Notes: a model not told the origin generated them from the letters alone. Numbered from the stretch's first letter, positions 11,766 through 21,616 are shown. The stretch: DNA of 64,000 nt from Struthio camelus (GCF_040807025.1 NC_090954.1:12109501-12173500); one strand, 5' to 3'. A program made the numbers and translations.

Positions 11766-13054
11766 GGCTGTAGAGACCCTCAGGGCCGGGGGAGAGCGGG
11801 GCCGGGGGTCCCCAGCGCCTCTGGGGGCCCCCCGGGCTCTGCCCCTCGCAGCCCCTCTCCCCCCCTCCCGCCACGTCCTACCCTCCAACTCAAGTTTCCT
11901 TCAGGTTTTTGTCTTTGCTCAGATTCGTTTCCTGCCGCGAGCTCTCGAGGCTCGAGCTCTGTTGCCCATTTTGACAATTTTGTGGCATCTGCCTTTTCTC
12001 TGCCCTGGAGCGTTTTAACACAGCCCGATTCCCTCGTGGTTTTCTTCCACCGCGTGCGTTGCTCGGGGCTCTGTTGGACGCTTTCGGGATACCCAGTGGG
12101 GGAAGCCAGCCCATTTGGGCTGCTAAAGCCCCTCCTTGCTCTGGCCATGCAGAAATTGCCCCGGCGAGGCTGTGGAGGGAGCCAGGCTCTGAGCAGGGCT
12201 TGTTCCAGGAGGCCTCCACTAGCACTAGTTCATTTTGGGTTCCCAGCACCTCAGGATCTTCAGCAACCCAGGAATTTGGGGCAGGCATTGGTGGGGAAGA
12301 GGCAAGCAAATCCCCCGAGCCATACGGCCACGACAGGGACAAGGATTTGGGGGGCATCTCAGAAATGTGGGGCTACCCCACAGAAAGACCTTTAGGAAAA
12401 ACAGCCCCTCTGCTCCCTGACTGTGGAGCAGCAACTTCGGCCTCCAGGGAGAGGGGAGCAGTTGCCCTGGGATTTTATGAGACATGAGATAGCAGCAGTG
12501 AGACTGCACCACGGATTGTCATTATTCTGGTGACACTGTAGCACCGGGAACTCTAAGGGCAGACCCTGGTGCAAGGTGCTGTATAAAGAGCACCAGAACT
12601 GCCCCAAACCACTTATAATCAAAACAGAAGAACCAAGATGGACACGCACAGAGAGGTGGGTGGGAAGTTATGACACAGCTCAGAAGATGAGAAGAGGTCT
12701 CACCACAGAGAAACGTGGACAGGATGCTGGCTGTGTTTCCAGAAGCTCCTCACTGCAAACATGCTTTGCCAAGCACTGGGACATGGCCGAGCTCTGCTAG
12801 ATCCTCCCACCCTAATATGGTGGCTTGCGTCCTCACTGTCCATCTCTCACTACAGAACTAAGCACAGAGCCTCGGTTTTGTCTGCAATGTCATGCAAACG
12901 CTGCAATAGCAAGGGCGCCCTCAATACCTAACCAACCATCTGCATCAGCCTCTCTCCCTGCATGAGGCATGGTGCCAGCATGAGACAGGGGAGCTGCATC
13001 TCTTCAGAAAGGCAGGACAGCAGCACGAGCAGGGCCCAGAGAGATCCCTCGGGC
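11766..13054. other. Unique spacer, no gene seen
   Basis: GC-rich to about 11890, then moderate composition. No recognisable exon, RNA or long repeat. Confidence 0.4.
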
Positions 13055-13119
13055 TCACAGAGTCACAGTGGCCAGGGCAGGAAGGGGCCACGAGCTCATC
13101 CAGCGCCTCCTCCTGCCAA
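13055..13119 (-). mobile_element. Degenerate CR1 LINE 3'-end fragment
   Basis: The + strand reads like the reverse complement of a CR1 3' end: TCACAGAGTCACAG, then a GGAAGGGGCCACGAGC segment, then CATCCAGCGCCTCC. This corresponds to the usual order of tail repeats, a 'ggaagggacctc' block and a 'catctagtccaacc' block. Only about 65 bases remain, with many differences, so it is an old truncated copy. It is much more diverged than the copy at 53420-53837. Confidence 0.6.
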
Positions 13120-14079
13120 ACGCGTATAAGGCGTCAGGAAGCAAAAGCCAATGGACTGAATGGCGCTAAGGAGCTACTTGCAGCATGCAAGGTCCTACTG
13201 AGGCCACAGGGGCGCTAACACCACCAGTGCTGGGCACCACATCCACCACGAGTGCCCGCGGGCTCCTCGCGGTAGGCTGTAAATGCACCAGCAGTATGAG
13301 CTGGAGAGCAGAGAGGGAGAAAGACGCAGCGTGCATTGCAGCCCCCCACTTTTTTCCTAGCAGTGTGCACACATGCTCATGCCTGGGGGAGACTACCCAA
13401 ACCTGCAGTCATGTCAGGAGGAAGGGAAAGCTGGAGCTACCAGCCCAGGTCTGACCCGTCCGGATCCAGCAGTTTGTCTCCCACCGTGGCCAGAACCAGA
13501 CGCTTTACGTGAAGACGCCAGGAGCTGCCTTAATAGGCGATTATGCAATAGTGCTCTCATGGAGGAAATGTCTTTCCCAATCCCGAGCCATTAGCAGTTG
13601 GCTTATGCCCTGGAGCATGACATTTTAGAGCCCTTGTAAATTTGCTTCAGGAGTGGAAAGTGTACGGAGGAGGGGCAGGGCACTGGTTTTTGTCAGGGAG
13701 CTGCCCCAGCTGGTAGTTCTTCTCCGCTTATCGCTGGGATTGCAGAGATGCCCCTCCGGGTCGGCACCCAAATCCTGCCCCGAGAGCGGGGCTCTGGGCT
13801 GGGCACCCCCGGGCACACTGGGAGACCCAGGCGGCACCAGGCGGCACCTCCTGCCAGCAGCCGGCCCCGAGGTGTCGCGCCTGCACGCTGTCTCCACGGG
13901 GAATTCAAACGGAGGAGAGAAGAGAATTTGGGGCAGAAGCGCTGTTTCTGCTTCATGGCTAAAGTTCGTTTGCGAGCGGGAGCGAACGAGGCCGACTCGC
14001 CCCGCGGGCCGGCAAACGGCGTTACCCGGGGTGCGAGTCCGAGCTCGAGCACCTTCTTTCCATCATCTCCAGTTATGTG
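13120..14079. other. Unique spacer, no gene seen
   Basis: Moderate to GC-rich sequence. A GATTATGCAATAG patch near 13540-13551 is the only AT-rich word cluster. No gene was seen. Confidence 0.4.
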
Positions 14080-14720
14080 TCCCTGACGGGTAACGTAATA
14101 ACGAAGCCAAGTCCCTTTCCAGCGCTTAGAGAATCCCTCCATCGATTCCAGTGGCATCGGACGAGGGAACAGCACTGCTTTAACTAAGACTCAGGGCACC
14201 CAAGCCAGCGTGGCGTAATGACGTTGGGATCAGTTCCAGCAGCGAGTTGCGCGGCTGCCATTAAATTCCCTTTCCCTATTGTTTGCATCCAAACGTAATT
14301 GCAAATTGACATGAGACGTCTTTGGGGATCGGCTGCTCTGCTCTGCTCCGTCAGCACAATGAGCCGTTGTTGATATGGCCGCAGCAATTTTCCAGGTTAA
14401 TTTATGGCCGCCACACCCCATTAGCGGCAATAAATGTGGAGCCCGGTTTTGCCGAAATTGTGAGTTACGATTTTTCAAATAAATACATTTTCCTATAAAC
14501 CAGCGCTCTGTTTAGTTTGAATGTTCCTCACAGACACATCCATCTACATAAAATACACAGGAGAGGAAGCTGAGCTGTGACTTTGCTCTGATGACATAAA
14601 AACTTTTGTAAACACAATGTCATTTACAGTACGAGCGAGGAGAAAGGAAAAAAATAAACACCAAGTGCCTGGCGCATCCCTTCAGGAGCACATGGAAAAT
14701 TTAATAATCTTTTTTCCATA
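14080..14720. promoter_or_regulatory. Candidate conserved noncoding element (largest upstream island)
   Basis: About 640 bases of unique AT-rich sequence inside CpG-rich flanks, dense in regulatory-type words: CATTAAATTCCC, ATTGTTTGCAT, CGTAATTGCAAATTG, GGTTAATTTATGG, CCCATTAGCGG, CAATAAATG and TTTCAAATAAATAC. It has no coding frame of note. Its length and evenness make it the strongest enhancer-like block upstream of HAND1 on composition alone. A multi-species alignment would decide. Confidence 0.35.
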
Positions 14721-15699
14721 AAGCTTTGTTTTCGTTTTGATTTATCCAGACAGGGCAGGGGCTGGTTGGCCATAAATAGATTGTATTTCTTGAGAGGCAA
14801 TGGTTGCAGTCATCCTTTATGCAGTTCGGAGGGGAGGCGGAGGAGATGTGTATACAGAGAAGATGCCGCGGATAGCTGCGGAGCCGAGGAAAGGTCGGCC
14901 TCGGCACGCCACAGCCACCACGAGGAGGTCCGCAACCTGCCCCGTCCTTCGGTGGCGCTTTGACAAGGGCCAGCCGGACCCCAAGCTCGCCTGACGGGGC
15001 GGGGAGGGGAAGGAAGCCCCTTCCCGACGGCGGGGACGCGGCTCGGGGGCGGGATGGCGGCGGGCGGACGGGCCGGCCGGCGGCGGAAGGGCTGCCTGAG
15101 CCCAGCCGGGCGGGAGGAACGAGCGCTGGCCGCCGCAGCTCCGTAAAAACGTCGGGACAGATGGTTTCGTTTCGATCAGCGCGATTTATTGCGCTAAAAA
15201 CCAGCGAGCTTGCGGGGGGGGGGACGGCAGCGCGGCGTTTCGCACCGGGGACTAGCCGCGGGCCCGCGCCGGCGCCGCGGCCCTCTCCCCCAGACACCGC
15301 GACGCGAGCACACCGGCCCGCCGGGCGCGGCGGCCGGCACCGGCGCGGCACAGCTGAGGCGCGCCCGTCCGCGACCCTCGGCAGCCGGGGACCCCCCCGA
15401 GCCGCGGCTGGAAACCGCCGCGCTCCTGCGGCCCAGGGCCCGAGGCGAGCGGCCCGCTGGGCTCCTTGTCACTCGACGCCCAGTTTACGCTGGCCTGCTT
15501 TCGTTTGCCTCTGTAGGCTCGCTCTCTCTTCGCACCCCCCCCCCCCGGGAGGAAAACCGCCCCCCCAAACCGGTGACACGCGCGCAGCCAGTCCTGCTTT
15601 GCACCTCGCGCCTGGCCGTGACGCGGCGCCTGCCTGTGCCTCAGTTTCCCGAGGCGCTGCGCAGCCCTTCCCCCAAGGCCTCGAGAAGCAGAAATGTGA
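14721..15699. other. CpG-rich spacer, no gene seen
   Basis: Very CpG-rich, with C runs near 15535-15547. The 360-codon frame that starts here (15210-16292) is a composition artefact with no domain. Confidence 0.45.
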
Positions 15700-15743
15700 G
15701 GAAGGTGCTGAGTGATTATTATTGCATTATTTCAGGCGAGCGC

Positions 15744-15751
15744 TATAAATA
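15744..15751 (+). promoter_or_regulatory. Orphan TATA box upstream of HAND1
   Basis: A consensus TATAAATA set in CGC-rich sequence (AGCGCTATAAATACCCAGG), preceded by an AT-rich stretch with ATTATTATTGCATTATTTC. A transcript would start near 15775. It lies 3.8 kb upstream of the HAND1 TATA box on the same strand. No coding exon follows, so it could be the promoter of a noncoding or enhancer RNA, an alternative HAND1 start, or chance. Confidence 0.35.
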
Positions 15752-15999
15752 CCCAGGGGCACCTTTAGACACAACGCAGCCGCCCGGGGGAGCTGGCTCA
15801 GCCCCGGCGCGCCGCTGGCGGCGGCTGCCGCCGGCGGGGGGATGGCGGGAAGGCGCTCCGCGCGGCGGCACCGCGGGGCACGGCCTGCCGGGCAGGCGCA
15901 GCGGCCGGGCCGGCCATGGCGCCTCGGGGCCCCGCGGCACCCCGGGGCCGCAGTGGGCCCGGCGCGGGGGGGAGGATGATCGCGGTGCCGGGATGCTGC

Positions 16000-16360
16000 A
16001 GGGAGACGTTAGCAGGGAAGACAAGGGGAATATTTTACGGGGCTGCAATGTAAACAGAGCTGGAGCAGAGCCCCTTTTTATGGAGTCCCTGTCCTGCCAG
16101 GGCATCTGCCAAGGCCCTGATTTACGGTCCTATTTAGATAAGGCAGCAGGGGAGGGGGAGCGGAGCTGGCGTCAAAGTCACAGGACACCCTGGGCTGCCG
16201 GTTCACTGGGGGCTGATAAGGAGGCGGCCGAGGGCCCGGGGCCAAAAACGCGCCCCCCCCCCCCCCCCCGCCCCCGGTGCCCGAGCAGGTGATGGGTGCT
16301 GAGCCGGGCGGCTCCGGCGCGGTGCTGGGGGCGCAGAGACCTGCGATAACCTCACACCTT
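16000..16360. promoter_or_regulatory. Candidate cardiac-type enhancer: GATA cluster plus T-box site
   Basis: Within about 225 bases there are AGATAAGG at 16136-16143, TGATAAGG at 16214-16221, a weaker CGATAAC at 16344-16350 and TCACACCT at 16352-16359. TCACACCT is the exact complement of the T-box half-site AGGTGTGA. A run of 17 C at 16253-16269 separates the sites. GATA4 and TBX5 are established cardiac regulators, and HAND1 is expressed in the developing heart, so a cardiac enhancer 3.2-3.5 kb upstream is a reasonable inference. Confidence 0.4.
16253..16269 (+). repeat. Poly-C run (17)
   Basis: An uninterrupted run of 17 C, followed by G and five more C. It is likely to vary in length between individuals and is prone to sequencing error. 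Confidence 0.9.
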
Positions 16361-16479
16361 AACACTCGCATGCGGCACGGTCCCCCCCCGCCCCGCCAGC
16401 CGCCCGGCCGCGAGGGCAGGAAATCTTTCCCTGGGACGGAGTTGAGGGAAAACAGGTGGAGAGCGACGTGGTTCCTCCC

Positions 16480-16810
16480 GCGACGCGAGTCATAAATCGC
16501 CTAATCCGAACCGCTCGGGCGCTCCTCCCGATGCGAGCGGGGAGACGCGAAATTAAAGAAACTCACCAAAAGTTTGAGAAGTGCTAAATTTGGATGCCAT
16601 GACAAAGGCAGTCTGGTTTGATTTAGAAGGTGTCGGAGTGAAAAGGGCTCCGGTTTTACTATTTTATTAAAACACGAAAGATTAGAACGATTTTCCAAAG
16701 GAAAATCAACGCGCTGTTCCCACTGTTTGCTCAGCTGAGCGCTTCCAAAGCGCACCGGCTCCGCGGACCGCCATCGCGGGGGTAAAAACAAAGCAAGATA
16801 ACGCCCCGGC
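16480..16810. promoter_or_regulatory. Candidate conserved noncoding element with T-box core
   Basis: An AT-rich unique island with AAATTAAAGAAACTC, GTGCTAAATTTGGATG, GGTTTGATTTAG, an AGGTGT T-box core at 16628-16633 and TATTTTATTAAAAC. It is noncoding and lies about 2.8 kb upstream of the HAND1 start site. Confidence 0.3.
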
Positions 16811-17489
16811 TTGGGCTGCGCTCACTCGGCTCCGCGGTCGGGAGGCTGAAGGCGGCTCTCGCGCCAGGCCCGAGGCGGCGGCGGCGGCGCAGCGCTCGGC
16901 TCCGAGCTGGACGTGCCTGTGAGTGGCCCGTGCAATGCAGGGCTGTGGGGATGGAAGTGATTTCGGGGCGTGTTTTCCAGGGATGGGGTTGGACGGCCCG
17001 GACCCCCTCCTGGCCCTTTGCCTGAATCGGAGCTTTTACAGGGCTGGGGGAGAGGCTGGGTGGTTTATTCGAGGGACCTTGGGTTGGAAAGTGGGTGCTG
17101 TGCGGGCACGGTGGGACGGGAGGCATGAAGTGGGACCCCCCGCACCTCTCCCAGGCAGGGACCTGCCCCCGATGGCTCGATGTGGGGCTCAGGGAACCCA
17201 CCCGGATGCCGGCGTTTTGGAGGAAATCCCGGGAGGGGGCAACCCACCCAAGGCCTGACTCCAACGGGGAAGTAATCACTAGCAAATGTTTGCAGGGCGC
17301 TCGCTTAAGGGGGGTTGGGGGAAGGGTGGGGGGGTCTTTGCATCCTCTGAGAACAAAGCAGAGGGCAGCGAAGTGGGGCAGATCCGGTTCGGCCTTCCCC
17401 CACCGGCCTCCGGGAGCCAAAGGAACCGGAGACCCGCTTCCACCGAGCCCCGGCTGACCGGGGGGGCCCCGGCCCCCACCGCCTCCTCC
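16811..17489. other. GC-rich spacer, no gene seen
   Basis: GC- and G-rich unique DNA without recognisable features. Confidence 0.4.
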
Positions 17490-17780
17490 TGCCTTTGCAG
17501 CTCGCCTTGTAACAGCTAACGATGGAAAATCCGAGGCATTTAAGTGGCTCCCGAATCCGCCCGGGAACCGTGATTGAGAGAAGTCAAATAAAATTTGTCA
17601 TCTTTAAAATGCAGGAGGACGTTAATGGTGTGTTAGCCCGGATGATTAATACAAGCGCCTGCAAACAACCCTCCAACGTTTCCACCCTCCGCTGCAAGAT
17701 GAATCGCTCGAAAGCGCCGTTAATCGCTAACATACCTTGGGCCCAAAGCCCCTTCCTGCCCCTCCGCGCCGTGAACGCCA
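17490..17780. promoter_or_regulatory. Candidate enhancer with PBX/HOX-type site
   Basis: An AT-richer unique island containing GTGATTGAGAG, AAATAAAATTTGTCATC and TGATTAAT at 17643-17650, which matches the TGATNNAT composite bound by PBX/HOX dimers. It is noncoding, about 2 kb upstream of HAND1. Confidence 0.3.
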
Positions 17781-18084
17781 CTCCACAGCGCCCAGTCTGT
17801 CCACACCGGGACGACCCGGAGCAAGAGAGGGGGCGGCCCCAAAGTCACCTGGTCAGCCTGGGGGACAAGGGCAGGGACGGGGAGCTGTCACCCAGGGGTG
17901 CAGAGGAGAGCAGGACGCCTTGTCCCCACCGAGGGCCCCATGCTGGGCTTAGCGTGGAGGGGTTGCAGTGAAATACAAGATCTCACCCCCAGCCGGACCC
18001 CCCCCCAACCCTTTCCTGAGCAGACTGGGACAGGGAAACGTGGGGCACATCCCCCCCACACCCACTGCCCTATCGTAGATATGC
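17781..18084. other. GC-rich spacer
   Basis: GC-rich unique sequence with short C runs. No gene was seen. Confidence 0.4.
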
Positions 18085-18665
18085 TTGCATGTATATATAG
18101 TGTAAGTAATTTCATTATATTTGTATATGTGTGTGTATGTGCACAGTGTCTGTGCATGTATGCACAACACACATATATGCATGTGGGTGCATATGAAACA
18201 TGCACACACTGTGTGTGCCTATATGCATACACGGTATATATAATATGCGCAGGCAGCGCGTGTGTGTAGGCAACATATATGTATGCAACATACGGGTATG
18301 TATGTACATATATGTGTGTGGTGTGTTTGTATAGAATATGGGTGGTGGTAAGTCAGTGTATGCAACGTGCAGTTGAGTGTGTGTGTATAAGATATATTTG
18401 TGGCGTCTGTATCTGCAACACAGATGTGTGTTCAGTGCATGTAGCATATATATGTTTGTGGTACGCGCATGCAGCATATTCGGCGCGTTTGTGTGAGCAG
18501 CATGTGCGTGTGCGGTTCACCCATATGCATGTGCAGCACATGTACATGTGCAGCGTGCATTTTTGCAACACAGCTGTGTGTCACACATACACGTGCAGTG
18601 TGCTGAAAGTGAGTAGCGCACAGGTGTGTGCAGCATCTCTTTGTGCAGAGCACGCATACACAGCG
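18085..18665 (+). repeat. Degenerate TG/CATG/TATATG repeat tract
   Basis: About 580 bases dominated by alternating purine-pyrimidine words (TGTGTG, TATATATG, GCATGTG, ACACTGTG). It is interrupted often enough that no single period holds. It opens long His/Thr/Tyr/Cys-rich frames on both strands that are not genes. It ends less than 900 bases from the HAND1 TATA box, and such tracts are prone to Z-DNA and length change. Confidence 0.85.
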
Positions 18666-19389
18666 TGCCCTTTGTGCAGCAAGTCCATCTGTGCCAGCCT
18701 GGCCCGGGGACAGTGGTGCTGGCACTGCTGGCCTGATGTGCCCAGAACTGAGGACAGCGGGACCCAGGGCGCCCAGCCTGGCCTCCCTCCACCACCACCA
18801 GCCTTTGGCAGTTCCTCTCCCCTGTTACCCACCGGCCTTGGCCCATTCCAAAGCAGCGGCGGGGGTCAAGGCCCAGCTCCGGGTGCAGCTCCGGGTGCAG
18901 CCCTAGGCAGCCCAGCCTGCCCTCTGGCTTGGCCACTTGGGCTCCACAGCGCAGCCTCGGGACCGGGGGGGGGGGGGGGGGCTTGGAGGTGCCCATCCCC
19001 GTGGAGCCAAGCCTTCCCAGGGTGGGGATGGGACCAAGCTGGTGGCTCCGGGACTGGCCACTTCCCCTCTTCAGGGACTCCGGCACTGAGGAACGAGAAA
19101 GACCCGGGGTCACTGCGGCCCTCAAGTGCCTGTATGGCCTGGCCCAGCCGTCGGGGGTCCAGGGCACCCGCGGCTCCCCTGCACCCACTGCCGCCTCCTG
19201 CCCCCGACGGGGCGCTGCTCTCCGCCGTGGGGCAGCCGGGGAGGGGGCCCGGCTCGGGGTGGCTCGGACACCCCCGCGGCGGGGCAGGGCGCGGAGGGGA
19301 CTGAAGCGCGACGCGGCGGGGGCTGCGGTCGCTCCTCGCCCGCTCCCCCCGCAGCAGGGAGCGAGCGGGAGGCGAGAGCAAACAGCGGA
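18666..19389. other. GC-rich HAND1 upstream region
   Basis: Increasingly CpG-rich sequence with a run of 17 G at 18965-18981. The long minus-strand open frame across it (to 18517) reads through the HAND1 promoter and is a composition artefact. Confidence 0.45.
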
Positions 19390-19560
19390 GGTGTGAGCCC
19401 AAATAAACCGAGTCAACAGCGCGGCGCACGCCCCCTCCGCCGCCCCGCTCCCCCCGGGCCCCGAGCATCCTCCCCTGCCCATTGGCTCCGCGGCGGGGGG
19501 GGGGGTCCCGGGGCCCCCCGGCCCTATATAAAGGCAGGGCTGGGAGGCTCCAGAAGGGTT
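19390..19560 (+). promoter_or_regulatory. HAND1 core promoter
   Basis: An inverted CCAAT box (ATTGG, 19481-19485) sits 44 bases before a consensus TATATAAA (19525-19532), with a G run between them at about 19496-19505. Initiation is expected near 19555, in GCTCCAGAAGGG. The spacing to the HAND1 start codon implies a 5'UTR of about 190 bases that begins with a 15-A run (19561-19575) and a short CA repeat. Confidence 0.8.
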
Positions 19561-19697
19561 AAAAAAAAAAAAAAACAAAAACACACACACCCAAGCCCAA
19601 AGCCAGCCGGCACCATCGCAGCCCCACGCCGGAGCGGCGACCGCCGCCGCCTGCCGCGCCGCCCGCGGCGAGCGCTGCCCGGCCGGCCGCCGCGGCC

Positions 19698-19712
19698 ATG
19701 GTGCGCTCCTGA
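19698..19712 (+). CDS. HAND1 upstream ORF (Met-Val-Arg-Ser)
   Basis: ATG GTG CGC TCC TGA lies in the HAND1 5'UTR. Its start context GCGGCCATGG matches the Kozak consensus at -3 and +4. The true HAND1 start, GGACCATGAA, has A at -3 but lacks G at +4. Thirty bases separate the uORF stop from the HAND1 ATG. Scanning ribosomes should often use this ATG first, so HAND1 translation may depend on leaky scanning or reinitiation. Regulation is inferred; the ORF itself is directly visible. Confidence 0.6.
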   Translation: MVRS

Positions 19713-19742
19713 GAGCGGCCCCCGGGGCCAGCGGGGCGGACC

Positions 19743-20240
19743 ATGAACCTGGTGGGGGGCTACCAGCACCACCACCACCACCACCACATGCTGCACGACC
19801 CCTTCCTCTTCGGGCCGGCGGCGCGGTGCCACCAGGAGCGCGCCTACTTCCCCGGCTGGGTGCTCAACCCGGCCGAGGTGGCCCCCGAGCTCGCCGGGCA
19901 GAGCCCGAGCTACGGCCCCGCCGAGTACGGCCCGGCGGGCCAGGCGCGGCTGGAGGCGCTCAGCGGCCGCCTGGGCAGGCGGAAAGGGGTCGGGGGGCCC
20001 AAGAAGGAGCGCCGGAGGACGGAGAGCATCAACAGCGCCTTCGCCGAGCTCCGCGAGTGCATCCCCAACGTGCCCGCCGACACCAAGCTCTCCAAGATCA
20101 AGACCCTGCGCCTGGCCACCAGCTACATCGCCTACCTGATGGAGGTGCTGGCCAAGGACAGCCAGCCCGGGGACACCGAGGGCTTCAAAGCCGAGCTCAA
20201 GAAGGCCGACGGCAGGGAGAACAAGCGGAAACGGGAGACG
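19743..20240 (+). CDS. HAND1: HAND1 coding exon 1
   Basis: Encodes residues 1-166: the His run (9-15), the conserved N-terminal segment, the whole bHLH (about 87-139) and the Lys/Arg-rich tail ending KRKRET. The donor is ACG|GTAAGA. Confidence 0.96.
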
Positions 20241-21216
20241 GTAAGAAGCGCCCCGGGAAGGCGGCCGGGACCCCGCCGCGCCGCGCTCCCCGGGAGCAGG
20301 GTCGGGGCTGGCGCCGGGGCTCGGCGCGGGGCCGCCTCGGTGCTGCGCTGCCCCGCGCTGCCCCGCCGGCACCGGGCCGGCGTCGGGGCCGCGGCCGGGG
20401 AAGGCACCTTCCCCTGCGCCCCCCGGGCCGCGCTGCCGAGGGCACGGTGCTCAGCCCCGGGAGCTCCGGGGCCGGGTGGAAAACCGCTTTTCTAGCCCCG
20501 CTGGAGCCTTTTCTCCAGCCAGAACCCCCGGGGGGGGGGGGAACCTCGGCGGAGAAAGCCCTGCCCGACCTTCCCCGGAGGGCGCTCGGCCGGCGGAGCG
20601 GGGCCCGGCGCAGGCTCCCCGGCGCTTTGCCCGAGGGATGAAACCCCTCGGCGGGCGGCAGCAGAAAGTCCCCGCGGCTTCGCCCTGCCCCGGCTCCCGG
20701 CTGCTCTCCCGGGGCGGCGGGGTGCGGGTGCCTTTCAGGGGAAGGACGGCCGCTTTCCCCCGTGCTGCAGCGCGGGGAAAAAAAAACTTTTTCCTCGGCC
20801 CGAGACGATACAGAACCGGAGACGAACCGCCTGGAGCCGCAGCCTGGGCGCGGGGCTCGGCCCGGCGCTTCCAAACGGGCTGCCGAGGCGGGCGCAGCCC
20901 GAGCCGGGCCCTCCGCGCCGAGCGGGCGCAAGGTGCGAGCGGGGCGGCGGGAGGCCGCGCTCCGGCCCCGGCCGGTGCGGTCCGGGCCCCGGCCCCGCCG
21001 CCCCGCTCTCCGCCCGGGGAAGGGCCGGGGCTGGCGCCGGGGTCGGCGGGCTCCGCTCCTCACCGCTCTTTCTTTCCCCCCCTCCCCTCCTCTCCGGCTT
21101 GTTCCCCCCCGCAGCAGCCCGAAGTCTACTCGCAGCCTTTAGGCCACGGCGAGAAGAAGCTGAAGGGCCGGACGGGTTGGCCCCAGCAGGTCTGGGCTCT
21201 GGAACTGAACCCCTGA
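19743..21216 (+). CDS. HAND1: HAND1, heart and neural crest derivatives expressed 1 (bHLH factor)
   Basis: Coding exons 19743-20240 and 21115-21216 join in frame (phase 0, GT/AG) to 199 residues. HAND1 is a nuclear class B bHLH factor that pairs with E-proteins on E-boxes and acts in heart, extra-embryonic and limb development. Residues 1-18 (MNLVGGYQ plus seven His plus MLH) and [13 protein letters not shown] (21-33) are HAND1-type and unlike HAND2. The basic region ([12 protein letters not shown], about 87-98), helix 1, loop (NVPADTKLS) and helix 2 ([10 protein letters not shown]) are intact. Thr93 and Ser95 match the known phospho-switch sites. The C-terminus [16 protein letters not shown] is diagnostic. 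It is somewhat shorter than human HAND1 (about 215 aa), mainly in the region before the bHLH. The first in-frame ATG is used. SAP30L lies downstream on the opposite strand, as in other vertebrates. Confidence 0.97.
20241..21114 (+). other. HAND1: HAND1 intron
   Basis: An 874-base CpG-rich intron with a run of G near 20530-20541 and a pyrimidine tract before the acceptor (CCCCCCCGCAG). The acceptor could also be read three bases later (CAGCAG tandem), which would drop one Gln. No nested gene was seen. Confidence 0.9.
21115..21216 (+). CDS. HAND1: HAND1 coding exon 2
   Basis: Encodes the last 33 residues, starting QPEVYSQ and ending in the conserved [16 protein letters not shown], then TGA. 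The tandem CAGCAG at the acceptor permits a NAGNAG-type one-residue variant. Confidence 0.95.
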   Translation, partial: QPEVYSQPLGHGEKKLKGRTGWPQQVWALELNP

Positions 21217-21590
21217 GGGCGGCCCGCCCGCCCCGACGGCTCCGCGGCGCACCGCGCTCGCCCCTCCATGTGCAATGTCGGAGAGAGCCCGGCACGGCTC
21301 GCCGCGGCCCCCGCAGCCGCGGGGGCAGACGCGCAGGACACGGGCCCCGGCCGGCCTCGCCGCCCCGACGGAGCCCCGCGGCCGCCGCCGAGGGCGCCGC
21401 GTCCTGCCGCCCCGGCGGGGCCGGCGGCGGCGGGGCCCGGCCGGCCACTTGCCCCCTCGCCCTTCCCCTGTTTGAAGTAATCTTTGCTCCTTCCCGTTGT
21501 AAGCAGTATTCAGCGGCTCCTGCCCTCCCTCGCCAGGCCGGGCCGGGCCGAAACGGTTTTATTCTTTTGCTGTTGTAAATACGAGAAGTT

Positions 21591-21616
21591 CCCGTCCCGT
21601 CCCGTCCCGTCCCGTC
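21591..21616 (+). repeat. CCCGT pentamer repeat in HAND1 3'UTR
   Basis: Five perfect CCCGT units followed by a partial unit. A simple tandem repeat inside the presumed 3'UTR; length variation is likely. Confidence 0.9.

Noticed and set aside
12975-13015. GAGCTGCATCTCTTCAG as part of a CR1 copy
   Set aside because: Only one short word resembles the family, and it is in the wrong order and orientation relative to the fragment at 13055-13119.
15210-16292. 360-codon open frame
   Set aside because: Low-complexity Arg/Pro/Gly product of CpG-rich DNA, with long frames on the other strand as well; no domain and no splice context.
18517-19590. 357-codon minus-strand frame over the HAND1 promoter
   Set aside because: Runs through the simple repeat and GC-rich promoter; composition artefact with no domain.
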